A stretch of 64,000 nucleotides of DNA from Caenorhabditis remanei (Eukaryota > Nematoda > Chromadorea > Rhabditida > Rhabditidae): the NCBI RefSeq assembly GCF_010183535.1, contig NC_071328.1:434001-498000 (forward strand). The letters are read 5' to 3'. A program made the translations under genes and the position numbers. Position 1 is the stretch's first letter, and each line of letters begins with the position of its first letter. Of the stretch, positions 21,001-33,000 are shown in pieces. Under the pieces are notes generated by a model. It saw nothing but the letters and a program-made list of their open reading frames with translations, was not told the origin of the DNA and made no database searches.

Positions 21001-24000
21001 CAAGAAAGACCACGGGGATGATCACATTCATGAATTCTGAGTATAGATGGGGTGCCGTTATAATACAGATGCCGTTCTATTACAGGTGCAGTTATAAAAC
21101 AGTATTTACGGTAAATACAGTAAATCCACATTTAACTTCCGTAACTTCACACCTAGTTCCCGTAAATCTACATCAAATAGCGTAAATCTACATCTAGCTG
21201 CCCCGTAAATCTACACCACCGTAACCACTCCGTAAACCCCCACGACAAACGACACCAACTGTCTCCGCTCACCCCGTGACTCACTGATGATTTGACTCGT
21301 ATGATGTTGTATAACATGTTCCAGAAGCGCGGGCTCCGATTCGTACTGAAAATCGCACGCCGCCCATTTACACTGGAAGATTCGAATCTGTCCGGGCGCC
21401 AGTGTCATCGCTTGTGTCGCTTTGATCGCATCCTGTTTCGCTTTCTCGACAGCGACCACTTCCGCACGCATCTCGTAATGCTTCTTTTGCTCTTCCGACA
21501 ACTTTTTCCACTGAAAAATTTTTGAAATTAGATGGTTATTTTCAGACATTCTATACCTCTATTCCAACTATTTTCGACACTTCACCGAATCCTGCGTCCG
21601 GATTCTCATGCATAATTCGTTTACGAACTTCTGCAGAGAATAAAATGTATCCGGATTTACTTTTGACAACTTTCGGTGTCATAATCGGTGTATCCTGTGG
21701 CACAGACGACACGGGCGGTGAGGATACAGAAGGTGTCGCCGTCGTCGATGGAGCCGGCGTCTCCTCCTTCAGATGACGTCCTGCTGGGTGTATGCTTGAC
21801 GTGACGGATTCACTTCCGTCTGTGTCGTCGTCCATCATTTCGTCGAGATGGTCGAGGGGCATCGATCCGTCGCCTTTGAGAAGTGGTGAGAGCTCTTTTT
21901 CCATTTTTATTGCTTGTTTGTAGAAGAGCACTTCTTCATTCGGAATCGACACGTTCAGTTTGTACGTCTGCAAATTGGTAAGAGTTATGAAGTGATTCAG
22001 ATGATTCAGAAGACGTCAGAGCAAAGTTACATGAGGAAAAAGGGCTTTTAGATGACCTGAGGATCCAAAATTCAGGATTTTCACAGATTTTCGGTGAATT
22101 TTTGTTGGAATTCAGCGATTCTAAACTCGGAAACAACGATATCTAGGAATCAGAAGCCTAGTGAATAACCTAGAATCAGAACACTTCTGAAAATTCGATT
22201 TTCGAGCGATTTCACGACAGAATCTTCATATTCCTGCCCAAATTCTATGTTAAAGATTCAAAATTATAGAAATAACGCTATTTGACGCTAAAAATGAGTT
22301 ATTTGAGACTGAAACATGTCTCAAACTCTTCTAATAGTGCTGAATCTAGGACATGCCCTTTTATTAGAAGAGTTTGGGACACATTTCAGTCTCAAATAAC
22401 TCATTTTTAGCGTCATTTCTATAATTTTGTATCTTAAACATAGAATACGGGCAGAAATATGCTAATTCTGTATTGAAATCGCTTGAGAATCCGAAAATCT
22501 GTTAAATAAAGGAATTCCCTGGAATCCAGAAGGTCATAAAGTCTGGAACTAGATGACGTCAGTTTATAAGGAAATAAACTTTACGACTTCCAGGAATCTC
22601 TTGATTTTCAGAGAATCTAGATGACATCAGAATCCTACTATACTATGTTCTTGTGCTCTTTCTCTCTCCCTCTCCACTCATCTAGCAGGTGGTGGCCACT
22701 GGCTCCCTAGATCTCCCCAGATGGCTCAGCCTTCTGGGGAGTCTTCTGGGAGGAGGAAGTGGGCGGCGCCTACCGTAACACTGGGGTCACTGGGGCAGCG
22801 TCGCCGCCACCACCACACCGTGAACAACACACCGTGGGGAGGAGACGACACGGAAAGGGATAGTAGAGGAGGTGAGCGGTGGTGGTGGTGGAAGGGGGCG
22901 ACGAGATGAAGAAGAAAAATAAAAGTACGCTGCCTGCTGCATGCAGCAGAGTGCAACGGGCGTGCTGCAGGCGCGGAGAGAGCCCGCGGGGGGATCCTGC
23001 TGGTCGTGGTGGTGGACCTCGCAGTTTCGTCTTCTGCCTGTACGCACACACAGCCAGGGGGTCTCCCCGCAAGCAGCGACAGATAGACAGAGAGAGAGAG
23101 ACTCTCTCACACACAAGGAAAAACCATATAGACTCCTCGATGTGTGTTTCCTCCCCTCTTCACGACCTTCTGACGTCTGACGGTCTCCGTGCGCACCGCA
23201 CTCTCTCATCTTTCTCGTCGTCTGCACCCTCCGGTGGTCTCATAGTCTCTCCGTTTCTCTGATCATCTAGCGGTCTCTCAGAGGCCTCTCAGGGCCGCCG
23301 ATCGATGTGTGTGTGTGCAGTCTTCTATCCCCGACAGCGGGGACAGCCCGACGCACACACAATCGAGGCCACCCCTCATAGAGAAACCTCCCATTAGACG
23401 AGATGAGAGTAGCGACGTTCTCGGAGAGACGCAGAGTTGCGAAAGTGAGAGAGAGACGTCGAGGAGGAGACAATTAGCTGAAGAAGACAGCTGCTGCTCC
23501 TGCTCCCATCGCCAACGACGTCGTCGTGGTCTCTCTCCACTTATCACTTCTAATCTCTTGCTGATAATGACGAAGATGTTGAATGAGAAACTGAGAGAAA
23601 CGGAAGAAATCGGCGAAGAAAAAGAAGACGTTGGCTCCAGGAGGGGTGGAGCTTAGTGAACGGAGGGGATGAAGCCAAAAAAGGAGAGAAAAATGTGGAA
23701 AGAAGAGATTTGAGAATGAAGATGAAGAGAAATGGGAATGGCGACGAGTGGGAGTGGAAAATAATCGTTTTTGGAGGCGATTGTTTTATGCAAAGAGTGG
23801 GAGTTCAGAAATCATGATTTCCAGACAAAAATATTTGGAAAAACTTCACAATTTCGGATGGAATTATATTAAGATGGAATAGCTGGAAATGCAATTTCCA
23901 GACTAAAATTCATTCAATATTTCAGAAAATCTGTGGAAAGTCCTAAACTACCGTAGCCCACAGACTGAAATCGACAATATGATATAACTTGCTGAAATAG

Positions 24001-27000
24001 AGTTGGAAATTCGATTTTCAGACCAAAATGATAGGGAAACTTCAAAATTTCGGATTGTACGCGTATGATATAACCTATACAATTACATTTAGCTGAAATG
24101 CGATTTCCAGACAATTCGAAATTTCAGATAATCTGTGAATTCTGACGAAATGTGCTAAAACACCGTAAGCCATATGCTGAAATCGACAAAAAATCGACGA
24201 AAAAGGAAACTTGCTGAAATAGTGTCGGAAAAGCTGAAAATGCGAATCGTCGAAAAGCCGAAGAAAACGAGGAAAAATATATTATAAGAGCATCTCTATG
24301 ATATAACTTGCTGAAATAGCGTTGGAAAAGCTGAAAATGAGATTTTCAAGCACAAAAATCCAAATTTTCAGATAAAATTGAAAAATAGGGTACCTATATG
24401 ATTCAACATCTAGAATACCGTATCCCATAATCTGAAATCGCGGAAAAACCGAAGAAAACGCGGAAATGTATGTAAAAACCTCATGAAGATCGAGAAAAAA
24501 CCCAAAATTCTAATATTTGACCGCCGAATTTTGGAATTTTCCTGGTAGATCAAAAAAGAATTTCAGACCTAAATTTTTCGAATTTTTGTCTTTCGAACCC
24601 TAAAATCTTTTAGATTTTCGCAACAAACCTTCATCTTTCTCATCGCTTTCGAATAGTCCAAATTCATAGTTTGTGTCTCTGTGAATTCGTCCGTCGTCAT
24701 CGGAAAACCGAGTAAAGAACAGTCTTCTGGAGCGTCAGCGCTTCCGTTGACCATAGTTTCACACACGAAAACGTCGCATTCTGATATTTCCGTTTGGCGT
24801 TCTGAAAAAACCAGAGTCTGGCGTGTCGTTGGGCGCGTTTCATAGCAGGAAAATCATAATTTGGGTTGTCTGGCGTGTCGTTGGGCGCCTTTCTAAGCAG
24901 GAAAATCATAATTTCGGTTGTCTGGCGTGTCGTTGGGCGCGTTTTAAGAAGGAAAATCATAATTTGGGTTGTCTGGCGTGTCGTTGGGCGCGTTTCTAAG
25001 CAGGAAAATCATAATTTGGGTTGTCTGGCGTGTCGTTGGGCGCCTTTCTAAGCAGGAAAATCATAATTTGGGTTGTCTGGCGTGTCGTTGGGCGCGTTTC
25101 TAAGCAGGAAAATCATAATTTAGGTTGTCTGGTGTGTCGTTGGCCGCATTTTCTCATCAAAAACCGCAAATTTTCAGCGTAAAACTCACGTTTAACATAA
25201 GTCTTGGCTGGCATCACATCACAAACTCGTTGAATTTCGCACAACTTTCTCGTCTCATCATTCCGATAGACACCGATAACCTCATTCTGGAAGAATAGGC
25301 GTCCCTCGTCGTGGATGGTTTCAGATGGGCGGGCGAACCAACAGCCGGAGAACCATTCGATGCCGCTGAAAAAGGGAGAAATTGAAGGTCATATTTAACA
25401 ATTTCAATGATAAAACTGAATTTTTGACCTGAAATTGTAAAATAATCAATTTTTTCAGCTAAAATTGATATTTCATGGCTAAAACATCAGTTTTGGGTAA
25501 AAAACTCTGAAAATTTCGGTTTTTTTTTAAATTCAGAAACGGTGAAAGTGTGCATTTTGACTCAAAAACTGCATTTTTTCAGCTGAAATTTTGGATATGA
25601 AGGCTCAATCAGTTTTTAGCTGAAAAACTTAAAAATTGACTCTAAAAGCCAAATTTTCGTCTGAAAATACTCAAAAACTGCATTTTTGGCTGAAAAACTC
25701 CAAAATTTTCAGCTATTTCCTTCATTTTGACTCAAAAACCTAATTTTTGAACTCAAAATTGGAGTTGCAAGGCTGGAAATCAAGATTAACTTATTTACTC
25801 TAAAAAACCAATTTTTCGTCTGAAAATGCTGAAAATCTCCGAATTCCTTCCCTCAAACTCACTCCTCATCTCTCCAAATCTTATTAATGCGCATCACATC
25901 ACACAACGGTTTGAGTGGATTGAATACCAACACAAACTGTCCCAACCAGTAGAATTTTCCAGTGGCACTACGAATCTGTTGGTAAAACGTCTTCTTGTCT
26001 TCCTTTGAGGCTTCGAATTCATATCTATCAATATCCAAAGCAACTTCCAACCGTGCTCGATCCTCTTCATTCTCCTCCTCATCCTCAACGACGTCTTCTT
26101 CATCTTTTCCAGAATTGCCTTCTGAATCCGCCGCCGTCAGAATTCTCTTGGGAGTCATTGTTTTCTGTCGTTTCGTGAATTCCAACTCCTCGTCTTCTGA
26201 TGCAAACGGCCATGATCTCAGTTTCGAGAAATACTTTGGTTTTCCGTGATATTTATATTCACACAAATAGACGTCCTCTTCGGAGAAATCCGTCAGAATC
26301 TTCGTGGAGAACGTGGCGAGTGACACGACGCAACACAATCCACGTAGACGGTCAGCTAGAAGAGTATCACGGAATGGAGTAATGAAAACCTCTTGTTTCA
26401 TAAATTTTCGATTCGCCAAGTGTAAAGTCTCCTCTGGTCGATATACCCAATGACCTGAAACCGCTTTCTCGCCGTGTTCATCTTTGAAAGTTCGCTCGAT
26501 TCGGAAGATATGAAGAGGCGTTTTCTTCTCGTCGGTACGCGAAATGTACGCGTAGCATGGAGCCGAGTATTTTGAGCCCTCGATTTCGATATCCTCCATT
26601 TCTACTTCGCTTTCCTGGAAGAAAATAAGTGAAAATCGACTATAAAACCACAATTTTTCGAATCAAAAGTATGAAAAATACCCTAAAAATGAGTAGGTTA
26701 AAACAATGAAATTTAGGGAGAAGAACTGTATAATAAAATTCTTTTTTTTTCCAATTTTCAGTACAAAATCTCTTCGCTCTCTGAAAGAATTGGGTGTGAA
26801 TTGGTGAAAATGGCATAGAATCGACTAAAAACACAATTTTTCAGAGGAAAATCCCGACATTTTCATCTCTAGACCTATAATTTCCGCAATAAACGTAAAC
26901 AACAGGCTGAAATGATGAAATTTGAATGTGAGACAGCTGATTTTTTGAAAAAAGTATATATATATATATATATATATATTCTGAAAATCTATCTATATCC

Positions 27001-30000
27001 GATTTTGATTTTTTCTGAAAATAGCGGAAATTTTCTCAAATCTTCAAAAGTTCCAGATTTTTAGACAAAAAATTAATATTTCACATGAAAAATCCGTCCT
27101 AAAATCCTCCTGTTCAGGGTATTTTTCAGACTCTATAGAAAATTGCATGAAAGATGTCTAGGAGGTTCATTATATCGCGTTTTCTTATAAATTCGTCTGA
27201 AAACCACTACTTCAGTCGAAATTTCCAGATTTTCAGACAAAAAATGAAGAGTTTCGCATGAAGAACTCTTCTAAAATCCCATTTTTAGGTTATTTCTAGA
27301 CTTTGACTAGAAAAATCGTCGTTTTCTCATTCCAAGCCAAAGTTTAGTCTGAAAATCACTTTTACAGCCGAGATTTCATGATTTTCATAAAATGTTTTTG
27401 AAAAAATAGTTCTTTCAGCCTAAATTTCATGGTTTTAACATGAGAAAAAACCTTTAAAACACTCATTCTTTGGGTATTTTTCAGACTTTTTTCCTTCTAA
27501 ATCCCTTACATTTCTCTTAATCGGCGCCGGTCTTCCACTAGCTCCTCCCGAGTTGCCCCCATCCTCATCATGCTCCTCCTTGGCCTTGACCGCCCGTTCC
27601 TTCTCAATCGCCTCATCAATATCCTTCTCTATAACCGAATACGAATTCGAGTGTATCACATCTTTACACCGGGAATCTCTCTCCACACAGAACGCTTTCT
27701 GTAGGAAGCAAGCAGCTTCATACATTCTCGAACCAACTTTCGACAGTTCTCTCGCCCGTTCAAACAAATCGAAAAAGTCTTTTTGTAGTTTATCAAGTCG
27801 TCGATATCTACACTTGTCTATATTCATCTTAATCTGATCCAACGTGTACGGCCACTCGGCAGGGGGCACGCCGTTAGCCTTCAGAACCTCAGTGAACTCT
27901 GTCAAATCATCCGCATAGCACCGTCCGGATTCATCTTTTTTCGCGAATAACGAAGCGAATATACTCGTGAATATAGTTCTCAACTCCACTTGAACCCTTG
28001 GGGCGTCCTCTCCGGTATCCAATTCTCTCTTCATTTCCAGCAAAGCCTTCTGAAGAGACACCGCCTCTTTATAGATATCCGAATCCGTTTCGTTGAATTT
28101 ACAGGCGTTTGACAGCATTAACATGTAATCCGACACCACATCAAGCAGCGTAACATACTGTCGATTCTCCAATTTCGCCTTAATTCTCATCATATCCATT
28201 GGCTTCTTGATGACGTCATAGTACGCTGGAAACTCTTCTTTCGTCGGAAGTCTCATGAAATTCACTGCCAACGGGCGGTTCGTTCCCTCTTCTCGGACGT
28301 CTTTCATTGATTTGAATAGTCTCCACATCTTCTGCTCTTCTATTGGCAATTGAGCAATCGCCTCTTCCATTCGACGTTCTTGTTGTTGCAATTGAATCCG
28401 GGCGAGCTCTTCTTCGTCAATCTCATCTGGATACTTCTTCTTGCGACCGCGTGTTTCCACTTTTGGCGTTTTTCTGGAAAAAAATTGAATAGAATGGGGG
28501 CGGAGTCTAATATTTGAGAGTTTTGGATGGAAAAAACCGAAAATTTGGGAGTTTTTGCATTTTTCATAGCAAAGAGAACAGAAATTTACATTTTAGCTCT
28601 ATCTTTAAAAGATTAGAGCTGAAAAATAGGAATCTGAAGAGTTTTTGATCGAAAAATTAGAAAATTATCAAGTCTTTTCGTTTTTTTTCGAGTTTTTCGA
28701 TGTGAGACTGAAGAAATCGACCAGTTTTAGACATAGCTATATGCAGCTCAATTATATGCTCATAAAATAGGGCATTTTCGGTTTTTTGCTATGAAAACTG
28801 CAAAAAATCGATTATTTTCTAGTTTTTTGATATGATTCTTAGAAATGAAATCAATCAATTTCAGATATATAAGGGCTGTAAATGAATAATTTGAAGCAGT
28901 TTTCAATGAGAAAACTGAGAAAAAGTCAATTCTCGCAAAGAAAATTCGAGAAAACTTGGTTTGAGCCTGAATATCTATTTTCAGACATCCAAAAACTAGT
29001 TTTTTGCTTGAAACATCAATTTTGCTTTAAAGAAACAAAATTTTTCACTGAAAATTGCCGTTCTGAGCCAAAAATTCGTTACTTTTCGAAGTTTGTCGTT
29101 ATGAGTCTATAGAAATCCATCAATTTCAGACACATGAGAGCCGAAAATGATGAATTTGAAGCATTTTTGATAATTGAATCAATTTTCGCATAAAAGGTGG
29201 CCGGAAATTAATTTTTAGCTTGAAAAAGCTCAAAAATGTCAATTTTGCTTTAAAAAAACTAAATTTTCCACTGAAAATTGCTATTTACTAACAATTTCAT
29301 CATATTCAAACTAGAAGACGACGAGTGTGGAGTCGTTGGCATAGAAGTCGGCGGAATATTGTATGGCTGTGGAATTCCTGCTCCTCCTCCATGTTGCATC
29401 TGATTCCTCATTCCCTCGTAAGCACGTAGGACTTGTCTCTCCAACTGAATTGCATCCATATGAATATGAGAACTCGGCTCGTTGAAATCTCTTGCATTCG
29501 AAAACATCAGACGACAATCGGCAATCATTGCATCGACTTGTGGATACTGATGAGTGTCGATACGGTGACGAATCAGTTTCATATCGATCGGATTTTGAAT
29601 TATTTGATAGTATTCTGGATATTGTTTGGCTGATGGAAGTTCGATGAACGCCCCGGCTGGCCAGTAGCTCGCGTTTCCCGGGATCTGCAAGTGAAAAAGA
29701 AGTTGTTTAGGGGGTTTTTGGGGAGAAAATACTATCAAAATAGCAGAAAAATCGGATTTTCAGCGCAAATTTAGCCTAAGATACTGCTAAAACGCGCTCA
29801 AGGTGCACCAGCCGTTATTGGCACTGTTTCAGACCGATTTATTTTTATTTTCGTGGAGTTTTCGGTCATTTTCAAATAAATTTTTCCCAGGATCTGGAAG
29901 TGAAAAATGGGTTGTTTTCGTGATTTCTGGGAAGAAGTTTTCTTAAAATAGCAGAAAAAACAGATTTTCAGCATAAATTTAGCCTGAGATACTGAAAAAA

Positions 30001-33000
30001 CGCGCTCGAGGTGCGCCAGGTGACTATATTCTGATTGTGAGTCATTTCCACCCTTTTCTTAGTAATTTTATCCTGAAACGCGCCCAAGGCGCGCCAGACG
30101 TGATTTTCGATCAAATTTCAGAAAATTTGATTATTTAGAAATGAAAGAATCGCGCTCAAGGCGCACCAGACGTATCACCGTTTCAGATTGATTTATAGCT
30201 ATTTTCAGCGATTTCCATTCATTTTTAAATAGAAAATGTGATTTTTAATCCTGAAAAAGCGCGCTCAAGGTGCGCCAGACCTACTTTTTCAGCTGGTTAA
30301 TGCGTCAAATCTCATCTGAAACGAGCTCAAGGTGCACCAGCGTCCTAGACCCTGTTTCAGACCGATTTTTAGCTATTTTCCAGCGATTTTCGGTCATTTT
30401 TCAAAATGAAAACCCGAGCCAAAGGTGCACCAGCCGCCGTAAAACACTGTTTCCGACCGATTTTTCTCAGATTTTCAGCAATTTCCAGTCTCAGACTCAC
30501 TCTATACTGATGAATAACATTCCACAAGGCCTGCATCATGCCCTTCTGCTTCATAAATGCAGCATTCGGGTCGATGGAAGAGAACGATTTGCGTCCTCCC
30601 TTATAGCCGGCAGTGGATGTCGAGATAGGCTGTCCATTCGCATCCAGACGTTGTTTTTTCGGCGATTTTCGTTTGTGCGAAGGTGGTGGCGTCTGGAAAT
30701 GGGATTTTTCAGCGATTTTAGACTTGAAATTCCTTTTTTTAAGCGTTTTTAGGCTTAAAATCTCCTAAATTCTATGTTTTTTAAGTGAAAATGAACAAAG
30801 TTTCAGATTTTTGAGCGATTTTAGACTTAACATCCCCCGAATTCTACGATTTGTACCGTTTTTAAGCTTGAAACTGCTGAATTCAATGATTTTTCACCGA
30901 TTTTAGACTTAACATCTCATCAATTCTATTATTTTCAGCAGCCAAAACTCACTCTAGAATCCTCCGAATCCGTGTCAGGCATCTCAATCTTGATCTGACG
31001 TCTATGCGGCGTCGCTTTTGGCTTCTGAGGCGTCAAACTAGCCGGTGCGGGTTCGTATTGAGACATATCGAATGACGGAGTCAACTGTTTACACGTGGCA
31101 ATTGTCAACGTCTTCAACTTCTGAGCGGCGACGCAGACTTCAGAAGATTCGAGATTATACTCGAATGCGTTGGAATACATTGTCATTAGGTCGGCGACGA
31201 GCGTCTTGAAATCGTATTGACCGTTTTTGAGTCGTTTATTGATCATGAATATCGACACGGGCTGCTTTATCTCATCGTAGTAGTCGGGGTATTGTCTGGA
31301 ATTACTTGGGGCGTTGAGTGGGGGAATGTTTTATGTTTATATTGAGAGGTATCGAATGGAATTTATGATTTTAGAAGCTCAAATTACAGAAAAATCGCAA
31401 AAATTCAACTCAAAATGAAGTTTCGGAGCTGAAAACGCGGTCAGAAACTCTACAATTTTCAAAAAATTCGCTTTGAAATCCGCTAAAAAGTGGGCGGAGT
31501 CTCAAAATATCAATGAAAAATGCTACGTTTCAGATAAATTTTTGAGGTTTCTAAGCGGGTTTTGACATGTTGAGCACTCAAAATCGCGCTGATTCTGCGA
31601 TTTTCCGGTCGAATTCCGCTTCAAAACATGATTTTTCAATTCTAAATGAACATTTCAGAGCTGAAAACGCAAAAAATCAGCATTTTAGGTTCCAAAACTT
31701 CATGTTGAGGTCAAAAAACTTGTTTTAAAGCGAAATTCAATCAAGTATTCTGATTCGTATCGATTTCATGAACTCAGCAAGACAAAACTCGCTCAGAAAC
31801 TTCGCTAATTTCGATATTTCATTGTTTCTTGGAGAACTGGCGTGTCGTCGGCGCGTTTTAGAAGGAACAAGTGTCGTCTGGGGTGCCGGAGACGTTTTTT
31901 CTTGCGATTTCCGGTCATTTTTTCGAAGTCAAAGGTGCGCCAGTTCTACTTTTTTCAGCTTATCACTGTTTGGTGCCGAAATTGTCTCAAATGTCTTTCG
32001 AAATGCGCTCAAGGTGCATCAGATGTCCCTAGTTCTGTTTCTGACCGTTTTTCAGCTATTTTCCAGAAATTTTCGGTCATTTATCAAAATGAAAGAATAA
32101 AAAATCGCGCCACAGGCGCGCCAGAACTGTTTCAGACCGTCTATATTCTATTTTCAGGTCATTTTTAGACCTTTTCCAGTCACTTTCCCTTACTCTTTGC
32201 TAGGCAATTCCAAAAAGTTATCAGCAAGAGTGACACTTTGATCCTTCTCATCCGCCGCATTCCGTATCGTCCAATACAATCTCCACATCGGTTCCTCATT
32301 ATTCTCCGTCTCCTCATCCTCTTCAGAATCCTCCGAAAAGTTGTCATTAACTGCGACGGCGGTGAGCAACGCGTCAACGAGTCGAATCGATTTGGCTTTC
32401 CGCATCGGATGAACTCCTTTCTCCTCGATCTTCGCAATTTTATCCTTCACAATTTGCTTCAATTGTTCTGCGTCTTTCCAGATATCCGATCCTTTTCCAC
32501 TGAATTGTTGAGCGTTTTTGAATAAAAGAAAGAGATCATCTTTGAGTTGTGACATCGTCGCATACTTATGTTGCTTCCCGTTCTGAGCGATCGTTTTCAG
32601 ATCGATCGGTTTCGCGATTTTCTCATAATACTGTGGGAAATCCTCTCTTGATTGAAGCACTCGGAACGGTGGACACAGAATTCGATTTGAGGAATCAGTG
32701 GCTTCCAGTACGGCACCCAATAAATCACACAACATGAAATCGTCTAATTCCATTGGAGTGACGTCACGCGATGATTCTCCACCAGTCTCCGCCCCTTCCG
32801 ATTCTTCTGGTGTCACGTCTTCAATATCGCTGTCTACGGGAGCACCTGGAGTATCGTCGACGTCTTGATCATCCAGATACTCGCCGGAATCCACTTTTTC
32901 GCATGTCGTCTTGTAGAGATCCTGGATTTTCAGCATATCCTTGTGCTCATCGGAGCCTTTCTGAAAATTTTAAAGGGTTTTGAGGTAAAATGCGCGAGGT

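Noticed and set aside
22726..23262. Overlapping open frames of 100-145 codons on both strands
   Set aside because: They occur in several frames at once in GC-rich, low-complexity DNA, with no domain and no splice support; they reflect base composition.
24815..25150. CRISPR-like repeat-spacer array
   Set aside because: The 52-bp units are directly adjacent with no unique spacers, and the DNA is a nematode intron.
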